Assembly: GCA_002279765.1 (NCBI GenBank)
Contig: NCCR01000104.1
Location: 1 to 21,105 of the forward strand
Length of the DNA stretch: 21,105 bases
Direction: 5' to 3'
Origin: Verrucomicrobia bacterium 12-59-8
Lineage (GTDB): Bacteria > Verrucomicrobiota > Verrucomicrobiae > Verrucomicrobiales > Verrucomicrobiaceae
Position numbers and translations under genes: made by a program. The notes beneath the pieces were generated by a model. The model did not search any database, was not told where the DNA came from, and saw only the letters and a list, made by a program, of their open reading frames with translations. Positions 14,240 through 20,825 of this stretch are shown piece by piece. Position 1 is the first letter of the stretch. Each line of letters starts with the position of its first letter.

Positions 14240-16142
14240 GCTTGTTCATGGCGAAGGCACACGATGGATGATGCGGTGGGTGCCGGTGGTTCTCGCTTGC
14301 CAAGCTTCGCTGCACCCCCGGCTCATTTCCGTACTCCCTCTGGGAGCAGGCAGACGGGCGGGCTGTCGCCACACTCATCCTAATAAACCGCTTTGCGATG
14401 AAACAGAAAGCTTGGGGGGCGGTGGGCTGAATGGAATGCGCGGCATCCGTGGCGAGTGCGGGCAGATTCGTTTCGGAGGCGGAGATCAAGGCGCAGGTGC
14501 CGCTGCGGTCGGTGCCGGTTTCCCAGCTACCGATGCGATTCAGCGCGAGCAGGCCGTGCGCGGGATCGTCGGCGACTTCGATGAAGGCGCTGCCATTCCA
14601 GGCGTGCCACAGCACGAGGGCGTCGGTGTGCAGCATCTCGCCAGTGTGCAGGGTGCGCATGTCGGTCAGGGCTTCGCTGTTTTCCGCGCACCAGTAGAGC
14701 GCGTTGCCGAGGATGAGGGGAAAGGAGGGCAGCAGGGCGAGCTGCTCCGACTGCGAGGGTGAGAACGCGGCGACCACGAGGCGCTGGCCGTCGTACTCTC
14801 CGGCGGCCAGCACGGTTTCATTCCCGGCGATCCACAGCGGTTCAATCGAGGCCGGCAGAGTCAGCAGGGCGGTCTGGGTGACGGCAATGCGGCTGCTGCT
14901 GGCGCGGAAGAGCACGGGATGGTCTGGCTGCACGGAGCGCACGCCGTCATACGGCACGCTTTTGATGGCGCGTGTTTTCACCGGGCCGGAGCTGCTTTGC
15001 GGAGTGAGGGCGATGACCGGGCGGTCTGTGGGCCATTCCTTGGGAAGCCAGTGCTCAAACACATAAACATCCGGCTGTTCTTTGGGTGGCCAGGCCGTTG
15101 GGTCTCCTTTGCGCATTTCGATGCGGCCGTTTTCGATCAGCGCGGAGAGCGCGAGCTCGGTGAAGGGATCGGGCTTCTCTGAAAACCACGCGACGGTGAG
15201 AGGCTTTGTTTTCGGAAGCGGTGCCGCGAGGCCATCGTCCCAGCCGAAGCAATCGCTTGCGGTCTTCAGGCGGATTTCCAACTGCTGCCCGCGCACGCCT
15301 TCGAGCGGCAGGATCAGCGCGCTGGATTCACCGGGGGCGAGATCCAGCTCGCGCAACTGCGCGATGCGGCCGGAGATGGAGACCTCGAGCGTGGTCGTGG
15401 TCTTGCTCTTGTTGTCGGCGGCGGCGCTGACTTTGACGAAGGCCTCATAGCGGTCACGTGCCAGCGGGCTGTGGCGGATCTGAAAGCCAGTGAGGCCCAC
15501 ATTGAGCGGCTCCTTGAGGGCCACGGGAATCCAATCGACGGCGGTGGTGGCAGGAGGTTGCGAATCGCTTGCCAGCCAGATGCGGGAGTGTGTTTCGAGA
15601 TCGGCGAGACGCTGGGCGACGGTCAAAGCGGCCTCCGGCTTGCCTTCGATGGGTACGGGTGTGAGTTCATCGAGCAGGCGCAGGCACTCGCGGTGGTTGC
15701 GGCTGCGGGAAAGCAGCACGCGGGAGCGCGCATCAAAGGCGATGAGAGATACCACTGTCTGGTCTGGCAGCGCGCGGATGCGCGCTTTGACGCCTTGCTT
15801 GGCGGCGTCGAGCCGGGTCTGGCCCTGCAGGTCCTGCGCTGCCATGGAGGCAGAGCAGTCCACCACCATGACCACGGCGCTGATGGCATCGGCGGAGAGA
15901 TTGCCGCTGGGCCTGGCGAGCGCCAGGATGGCGAAGAACAGCACCAGCAGCGTGAGTAGGAGCGAGAGCCATTTCTTGATGCGGCGCAGCCACGCGGACT
16001 CCTGATGCTCACGCGCGAGCGATTTGAAAAACAGCAGCGTCGAGACTGGCACCCGCTTCGCCTGCCTGCGGAAGAGCCACAGCACCAGCGGGATCAGCGC
16101 GAGCCAGAGGAGGTGCAGGTAGCTGGGGGTGAGGAAGCGCAT
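14208..16142 (-). CDS. BatA-type VWA domain membrane protein, C-terminus apparently replaced
   Basis: The 644-residue reading frame starts with the aerotolerance BatA N-terminus: a first membrane helix (FLTPSYLHLLWLALIPLVLWLFRR, 3-26), a basic VPVSTLLFFKSL segment and a second helix at 57-76. The VWA domain follows, with MIDAS motif D95-C-S97-A-S99. Strand-rich periplasmic domains follow to about residue 565. Family members usually end in a third membrane helix. Here the last 70 or so residues instead read like intergenic repeat sequence (NEPGVQRSLASENH, HPPHHPS), and the stop lies inside the end of the convergent PSD1 gene, overlapping by 32 bp. This suggests the native 3' end was lost by deletion or repeat insertion. 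The ATG at 16142 begins the family's N-terminus directly. BatA proteins bind metal through VWA and often act with MoxR ATPases, not seen here. Confidence 0.82.
   Translation of the reverse strand: MRFLTPSYLHLLWLALIPLVLWLFRRQAKRVPVSTLLFFKSLAREHQESAWLRRIKKWLSLLLTLLVLFFAILALARPSGNLSADAISAVVMVVDCSASMAAQDLQGQTRLDAAKQGVKARIRALPDQTVVSLIAFDARSRVLLSRSRNHRECLRLLDELTPVPIEGKPEAALTVAQRLADLETHSRIWLASDSQPPATTAVDWIPVALKEPLNVGLTGFQIRHSPLARDRYEAFVKVSAAADNKSKTTTTLEVSISGRIAQLRELDLAPGESSALILPLEGVRGQQLEIRLKTASDCFGWDDGLAAPLPKTKPLTVAWFSEKPDPFTELALSALIENGRIEMRKGDPTAWPPKEQPDVYVFEHWLPKEWPTDRPVIALTPQSSSGPVKTRAIKSVPYDGVRSVQPDHPVLFRASSSRIAVTQTALLTLPASIEPLWIAGNETVLAAGEYDGQRLVVAAFSPSQSEQLALLPSFPLILGNALYWCAENSEALTDMRTLHTGEMLHTDALVLWHAWNGSAFIEVADDPAHGLLALNRIGSWETGTDRSGTCALISASETNLPALATDAAHSIQPTAPQAFCFIAKRFIRMSVATARPSACSQREYGNEPGVQRSLASENHRHPPHHPSCAFAMNKLMAQRGTRCC
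14240..14400. repeat. Repeat-like sequence between convergent genes
   Basis: Between the PSD1 stop and the recognisable part of the BatA gene lies about 160 bp whose minus-strand reading (GNEPGVQRSLASEN) I recall from scattered spurious ORFs in related genomes. It interrupts the expected C-terminus of the VWA protein and the place where a DUF1501 gene would be expected. Confidence 0.4.
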
Positions 16143-16158
16143 TGGAGGGGATCAGAAG

Positions 16159-16380
16159 AATGACGAATGAGTAAATCCGAATGACTAAATAATGTCGAAA
16201 TCTGAATGACGAATGTGGCGTGGTGGGATGGCTGGGTTCGTCCTTATTCTCGTTCTCCTACTCGAACTCGAACTCGTCCTCGGTCATGGCGCGTCGAACG
16301 TCGAATGAAGGAGCAAGCGAGCCGAGAATGGCTGCGGTGGTGGTTGGAAATTCGTCATTCGGATTTACTCATTCGTCATT
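16159..16380. repeat. 222-bp inverted repeat with perfect 27-base arms
   Basis: The arms at 16159-16185 and 16354-16380 are exact inverted copies built from a GAATGAC/GAATGAG word; a further GAATGACGAATG copy follows the left arm at about 16203-16214. The 168-bp middle includes a short CGAACT/CGAACTCG tandem run near 16260-16280. The right arm supplies the last bases and the TGA stop of aroB (16376-16378). No coding gene is supported inside. It resembles intergenic repeats of this phylum and may also block read-through between aroB and the VWA gene. Confidence 0.8.
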
Positions 16381-17476
16381 TGCGAAGCTCGTCGAGCGCC
16401 TGCTTCAAATGGCCTTCGATCACGTCCTTGCTCACGTAGGCTTCGCCGATCTTGCGCAGGAGGACGAAGCGGATCTTGCCGTTCTCGAATTTCTTGTCGG
16501 TGCGGGCGATGCGCATGATCTCCTCGGTGTCGAGATCGTCCGGCAGGCGCACGGGGAGGTCGCAGAGCTTGAGCAGCGTGAGGATGCGCTCGTAGTCGTC
16601 GCTGGTGAGGTCGGAGATTTGGGTGGAGAGCCAGGCGGCGGCGCGCAGGCCGAGGCTGATGGCCTCGCCATGCAGCATTCTGCCATAGCCTGCAGCGGCT
16701 TCGATGGCATGACCGAGGGTGTGGCCGAAATTAAGCAGCGCACGCGTGCCGATGGTTTCGTACTCATCGGCCTCCACGATGACGGCCTTGATGGCGATGT
16801 TCCGGCGGATGAGGGCGACGATGTCTCCTTTGCCTGCGGCGATGTCTTCGATGGCCTTGAACATGGAGGCATCGCGAATGCAGGCGTGCTTGATGATCTC
16901 CGCGAAGCCTTCGTTCCATTCGCGGGTGGCGAGGGTGCTGAGGGTGTCGAGATCGGCGATGACGTGGACGGGCTGGTGAAAGCAGCCGACCATGTTTTTC
17001 GCATTGGGCAGGTTCACGCCGGTCTTGCCGCCGACGGAGCTGTCCACCTGGGAGAGCACCGTGGTGGGCACCTGCACGTAGGGGATACCGCGCTGGTACA
17101 CGGAGGCGCAGAAGCCCGCGAGATCGCCAATGACACCGCCGCCGAGGGCGACCACGAAGCTCTTGCGGTCCAGGCCAAAGCGCACCATCTCGCTGAGCAC
17201 GGACTCGCTCCAGGAGAGGGATTTGGAGGACTCCCCGGCGGGCACGGTGACGAGGTTGGGCTTTTTGCCGGCGTCACGCAGGCTTTGCAGCACGGTTTCG
17301 GCGTAAAGGGGGCCGACGTTGGAATCCGTGACCACGACGCAGCTCGTGCGGTCTGGCAGCTTCTTGTTCACCTCTTCACCCAGCGTTTTGAGTTGATCAC
17401 GACCGACCTGAACGAGGTAGCTGCGCGGACCTAGATTGACGAAGACGGGGCGGACGGGCTGGACGGGCGGAGGCAT
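16376..17476 (-). CDS. aroB: 3-dehydroquinate synthase
   Basis: The enzyme converts DAHP to 3-dehydroquinate in the shikimate pathway, using NAD+ and a divalent metal in the cytoplasm. From the ATG at 17476 the product has 366 residues, the usual length. It shows VVVTDSNVGPLY (47-58), the NAD-binding loop ALGGGVIGDLAGFCASVYQRG (110-130), the substrate loop PTTVLSQVDSSVGGKTGVN (137-155), the metal ligand glutamate in EGFAEIIKHA (189-198), and the histidines in LNFGHTLGHAIE (248-259) and MLHGEA (267-272). The open frame extends to 17569, but 17476 fits the family N-terminus. It overlaps the upstream miaA gene by 46 bp, so the two are probably co-transcribed and coupled. The final codons merge into an inverted repeat arm that provides the stop. 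Confidence 0.95.
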   Translation of the reverse strand: MPPPVQPVRPVFVNLGPRSYLVQVGRDQLKTLGEEVNKKLPDRTSCVVVTDSNVGPLYAETVLQSLRDAGKKPNLVTVPAGESSKSLSWSESVLSEMVRFGLDRKSFVVALGGGVIGDLAGFCASVYQRGIPYVQVPTTVLSQVDSSVGGKTGVNLPNAKNMVGCFHQPVHVIADLDTLSTLATREWNEGFAEIIKHACIRDASMFKAIEDIAAGKGDIVALIRRNIAIKAVIVEADEYETIGTRALLNFGHTLGHAIEAAAGYGRMLHGEAISLGLRAAAWLSTQISDLTSDDYERILTLLKLCDLPVRLPDDLDTEEIMRIARTDKKFENGKIRFVLLRKIGEAYVSKDVIEGHLKQALDELRK

Positions 17477-18369
17477 GGAAAAAGTTCGAGAAGATGGGGG
17501 AGCGCGTACTGTGCCGCCGGAACGGAATCGAGGCAAATCGTTTGGAAGCAGCGCTCGCGGCGAAACCACGTGATTTGTCGCTTGGCATAGTGCCGGGTGG
17601 CCTGCTGAATGGCGGCGATGGTGTCCGCCAGAGGCACCTGCCCGGCCAGGTGCGCACGCACCTCGCGCACGCCGATGGCCTTTTCCGCCGTGGGGGAGAG
17701 CGGGCCCTGCGCGCTGACCTCTGCAACGAGCCCGGCGGCAAACATGTCGAGCGTGCGTTGATTGATGCGGCGGTAGAGCGCCTCGCGGTCCCAGGTGAGG
17801 ATGGCGCCATTCACCTGCGGTTCGACTTGCTCAAACGAGCGCCGCAGGCCGGACTGTGGGCGGCCGCTGAGCAGGCAGATCTCCAGCGCACGCTCCACGT
17901 AGCGCGGATTGCGCAGGTTCACGGTGGTGGCGGCTTCGGGATCGCGCTGCAGCAGCCACACGATTTTCTCGCCGGGGCTGAGCTGCTGGAATCGCGCCCG
18001 CAGCTGGGGCGAGGCGGCGGGCAGGGGAGAGAGGCCGTGGGTGAGCGCCTTGATGTACAGCCCGGAGCCGCCCACCACGATGGGCACGCGACCACGCGCG
18101 GCGATTTCGTGGATGACCGGCAGCGCCAGCGCGTGGTAGCGCTGCGCATCGCAGGCCTCGGTGAGGGGTATTACCCCATAGAGGTGGTGCGGCACGCGTG
18201 CCATGTCCGCCGGCGCTGGCTTGGCCGTGAGGAGGTCCATGCCCGCGTAGAGCTGGAAGGCGTCCGCATTGACGATCTCCCCACCGACGTGCTCCGCCAG
18301 GGCGATGGCCAGAGCGGACTTGCCCGAGGCTGTGGGCCCGGCGATGAAGAAGGTGCTGTCAGGAAGCAT
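17431..18369 (-). CDS. miaA: tRNA dimethylallyltransferase
   Basis: MiaA adds a dimethylallyl group to A37 of tRNAs that read codons starting with U, in the cytoplasm. From the ATG at 18369 the product has 312 residues, as expected. It has the P-loop GPTASGKS (11-18), then VNADAFQLYAGMDLLTAKP (33-51, with the catalytic-site aspartate D36; most relatives read DSRQVYRGMDIGTAKP), then VPIVVGGSGLYIKAL (95-109) and TRHYAKRQITWFRR near the C-terminus. The frame is open upstream to 18501; the longer start would add 44 residues that look like a separate secreted-peptide remnant, so 18369 is preferred. The ORF ends in a serine/proline-rich tail that overlaps the start of aroB by 46 bp. Confidence 0.95.
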   Translation of the reverse strand: MLPDSTFFIAGPTASGKSALAIALAEHVGGEIVNADAFQLYAGMDLLTAKPAPADMARVPHHLYGVIPLTEACDAQRYHALALPVIHEIAARGRVPIVVGGSGLYIKALTHGLSPLPAASPQLRARFQQLSPGEKIVWLLQRDPEAATTVNLRNPRYVERALEICLLSGRPQSGLRRSFEQVEPQVNGAILTWDREALYRRINQRTLDMFAAGLVAEVSAQGPLSPTAEKAIGVREVRAHLAGQVPLADTIAAIQQATRHYAKRQITWFRRERCFQTICLDSVPAAQYALPHLLELFPCLRPSSPSAPSSSI

Positions 18370-19055
18370 TCGGGGGCCGCAAAGGACTGCGCATGAGAAG
18401 GCGTGCTCGATCTTGCGACCGATTGTGGAAATGTCTTCGTCGGTCTTTTCAAAGGCGTGGTCCACTGCCACGGCGGGAAGGGAGGGAGAAAACAGCGACA
18501 ATGAGGAAAGAGGCGATGATTTTCATGGTGGTGCAGGGTAGTGCAGGGGGAGGAAAGGCTCAAGAGGGGAGTGAAGGAGCGGTTGTTGCAATCCTCCTCC
18601 TCGATGCTTCTACGGCCCAGCGGCCAAACGTGGGCACATTGGAAAAGAGGGAGTGCGATGGGGCCTCAGCCCGCGCTGGGACGAAGGGATTCTACGGACG
18701 CTCACATCCCTACCTGCCCACTCGCTGTGCAGGTAAGGATGGTAGGGAACCGCTGTGCGGGTCCGTGATTTCGGGTCTATCTCCCGCGCAGGCGATGAAA
18801 AAGGTGCGCCGTCCGTGGGGCTTCCACTATTTCCAGAGTTTGAACGGGGGCAGTGTACGCGCATTCCAGTGCCGAGTGGGGGCCAGGAATGCTCCGAAGC
18901 ATGCCCGAAATCATGTCACTCATGCGCCCCCTCTGGTTGCCGCCTTTTGGGGTGCTCATGGCCTTGAGAGGCTTCCTCGGCGTGCATCATCATGCCACCG
19001 CGTTCCACCGGACGCAGCCTCCTGCGTAGCGTTCTGGCGCGGTCATCAGCGCCAC
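18370..19055. other. Non-coding stretch upstream of miaA, with a broken signal-peptide ORF
   Basis: No intact gene is supported. On the minus strand an ATG at 18526 encodes a signal-peptide-like MKIIASFLIVAVFS that, after a frame change, would continue as LPAVAVDHAFEKTDED in the miaA frame; this may be a decayed small secreted protein. Further upstream the sequence is repeat-like. CCCTACC (18708-18714) pairs with GGTAGGG (18741-18747) around an inner CCTGC/GCAGG, giving a hairpin. Nothing else is recognised up to 19055. Confidence 0.45.
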
Positions 19056-19095
19056 GGTTGCCGGTTGCCCACCCTAAGCGTGGAAACTGGCAACC
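19056..19095. repeat. Left terminal palindrome of element B
   Basis: Doubled GGTTGCC (19056-19069) faces GGAAAC-T-GGCAACC (19082-19095), a stem with two mismatches, around a CCTAAGC core. No T-run follows, unlike the units of element A. Confidence 0.7.
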
Positions 19096-19186
19096 AGCGG
19101 CGGTGGGGCGCAGACTGCCGCAGTGGTGTTGTTATGCACTGGGGGCGTGGAGAGATGGGCCTGCAGGTGTGTGAATAGGTATGTAC

Positions 19187-19340
19187 ATGAATGGCGCTCA
19201 GTTAAGCGCGTGATCGCAGGCGAAACCCCAGGGAGCATACGCCAAGCCTCGGCACCACCTGGGCTGTATTCCGCAGCTCCGTTGGAGCTGAAGAGGGCGG
19301 ATCACGGAAGGCCGCCAATGGTCGAGCCACCGCCTTAACC
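19187..19340 (+). ncRNA. Candidate structured RNA, HEARO/omega-RNA-like
   Basis: Starting at ATGA-ATGGC, the region can form GCGCT-CAGTTA-AGCGC (19194-19209), a long-range helix CGTGATC (19209-19215) with GATCACG (19300-19306), GGCG (19219-19222) with CGCC (19240-19243), and a perfect hairpin CAGCTCC-GTT-GGAGCTG (19274-19290). CCCAGG (19227-19232) inside the GGCG/CGCC loop can pair with CCTGGG (19258-19263), which would make a pseudoknot. HEARO RNAs (the omega RNAs of IscB) are pseudoknotted, are described as inserted next to ATGA or GTGA, and often occur without an ORF. No IscB gene is in the window. The family name is inferred; the structure is seen. Confidence 0.4.
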
Positions 19341-19606
19341 GAGTGCCAATAGTATGTATATATACCTTGGATATAGCCTGTTCAGGGCCTAACCGAGCGT
19401 GGGTGCCAGCGCAGCGCACGGTGTTGTGTCACCGCTGCGCGGTTCTATGTGGGCGGCTTTTGCGCTGGGAAACCATGGCAACCGAAAGGGTGGGGCAATG
19501 GTTGCCGTCATGTGCCTGGATGACTTGCCATAAAATGCTTCCGGGTGCTATGCTATGCCATCAATTGCTATTATATGCGCTGATGGTGCGGGGGATCGGG
19601 AGGCTT

Positions 19607-19645
19607 GGTTGCCGGTTGCCGTGCTTAGGGTGGGCAACCGGCAAC
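19607..19645. repeat. Right terminal palindrome of element B
   Basis: GGTTGCC (19607-19613) and GGTTGCC (19614-19620), core GTGCTTAGGGTG, then GGCAACC (19633-19639) and GGCAAC (19640-19645) form a near-perfect 13-bp stem. The core is almost identical to that of the right unit of element A at 8182-8193. Confidence 0.75.
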
Positions 19646-19668
19646 TTGAGGTGCGGTGGCGGTTTGCG

Positions 19669-19684
19669 CCCTGAAATGTCAGGG
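19669..19684. terminator. Small perfect hairpin after the aldo/keto reductase remnant
   Basis: CCCTGA-AATG-TCAGGG lies about 30 bp beyond the minus-strand stop at 19715. It has no T-run on the minus strand, so a terminator role is only a possibility. Confidence 0.25.
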
Positions 19685-19714
19685 GGCTTTCTGCTTCGCG
19701 GGTGAGGTGGCGGA

Positions 19715-20657
19715 TTACAGCCGCCGCAGGCCGTCCTCCGTCATCGCGCAGGGGATGGTTTCATCAATCTCGTTGATGCGGGCGAGGGTTTCAGCGCTGA
19801 GCACGAGATCGGCGGCGGCGACGCTTTCGTTCAACTGCGCCACCGTGGTGGCTCCGACGATGGTGGAGGCGACGAAGTCGTGCTGCTTGCTCCAGGCGAG
19901 GGCGAGCGCGGTGACGCTGACGCCGAGATCTGCGGCGATGACTTGCAGGCGCGCGGTGGTCTCAAGGCTGCGCTCATTGACGAAGCGCGCGGCCATCTTC
20001 TTCTGACGCGGGCCGCCGTTTTGGATGTAGTCGGTGAAGCGTGCGCCTTTGGGCAGGGCTCCGCCATTGTACTTGCCGCAGAGCACGCCACCACCGAGGG
20101 GCGAGTAGGGCAGGAGGCTCACGCCTTCCTTGCGGCAGACCTGGACCAGCTCGCTCTCGCAGCGGCGATTGATTAGGGAAAAATTGTTCTGCACCGTGGC
20201 CATGCGGGCGAGGCCGTGCTTCTCGGCCTCCCAGAGATTTTTCATGACACCCCAGCAGGTTTCATTGCTGGAGCCCCAGGCGCGGATCTTGCCCTGGTCG
20301 ATGAGATCGGTCAGTGCGCCGAGGGTTTCCTCCTGCTGCATGCCGTGATCCGGCCAGTGGGTCTGGTAGAGGTCGATGTAATCTGTCTGCAAGCGCCGCG
20401 TCGATGTAATCTGTCTGCAAGCGCCGCAGGCTGTCCTCACACGCCTGGAAAATCTGACGGCGGTCCAGCGCCGTGAAGCCACCGCGAATCGGCGGACGGA
20501 ACCAGCCGTGGCCGGGGCCGGTGACCTTGCTGGCGACGATGATCTCGCCCCGCGTGCGGCCTTTGAGCCATTTGCCGACGATCTGCTCGGTCACGCCGAA
20601 GAGTTCGGCGCTCGGCGGCACGGGATACATCTCGGCAGTGTCGAAGAAGTCGATCCC
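19715..20657 (-). pseudogene. Aldo/keto reductase (Tas-like), frameshifted and 5'-truncated
   Basis: Two reading frames together give most of an NADPH-dependent aldo/keto reductase close in pattern to the Tas group. The N-terminal piece (about 20400-20657) starts in GIDFFDTAEMYPVPP, with the catalytic Asp and Tyr, then [15 protein letters not shown] with the catalytic Lys, and [11 protein letters not shown]. The C-terminal piece (19715-20399) repeats [10 protein letters not shown], then YQTHWPDH with the catalytic His, [29 protein letters not shown] and [20 protein letters not shown] 28-bp tandem duplication (20372-20427) breaks the frame between them, and the first 40 or so residues, including the strand before the active site, are missing. 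A functional enzyme is unlikely. Loss seems recent because all other codons remain intact. Confidence 0.88.
20372..20427. repeat. 28-bp perfect tandem duplication
   Basis: Bases 20372-20399 and 20400-20427 are identical. The unit starts GTCGATGTAATC and ends AAGCGCCGC. Since 28 is not a multiple of three, it shifts the aldo/keto reductase frame; removing one copy would restore [18 protein letters not shown]. Confidence 0.95.
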
Positions 20658-20825
20658 AAGCAGCCCTACTTTGAGAATGATTTTGAGGGAGCGAAGTTCA
20701 TCTGGACTGATGATCTCGCACTGGACAATACGATCATCTTTCGCACCAAGATTGTGAAACCCGAGTGGAAGCAGCGCTGGAACACGAAACCTGATCTTGA
20801 TGTCACTGGAGCACCTTTGAAATGA
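20652..20825 (+). pseudogene. 3' remnant of an unrecognised plus-strand gene
   Basis: A protein-like segment of about 57 residues (PYFENDFEGAKFIWTDD, then ALDNTIIFRTKIVKPEW, ending GAPLK) runs to a TGA at 20823-20825 that overlaps the sulfatase start by ATGA. Its upstream part is lost: before about 20652 the frame is only the shadow of the reductase on the other strand. The coupling to the sulfatase shows that it was once the upstream gene of that operon. The family is not recognised. Confidence 0.5.

Larger units (their letters stand above)
19056..19645. mobile_element. MITE-like element B with terminal palindromes
   Basis: The left unit (19056-19095) has GGTTGCC twice, core CACCCTAAGCGTGG, then GGCAACC. 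The right unit (19607-19645) is its inverted counterpart: GGTTGCC twice, core GTGCTTAGGGTG, then GGCAACC and GGCAAC. The word recurs inside at 19477 and 19500. No protein gene is supported in the 590 bp, but a structured RNA candidate lies at 19187. Plan and core match element A; only the flanking word differs. Mobility is inferred. Confidence 0.5.

Noticed and set aside
16220..17434. A 404-residue plus-strand open frame opposite aroB.
   Set aside because: It is a mirror of aroB codons in a GC-rich gene; the aroB motifs on the minus strand are unambiguous.
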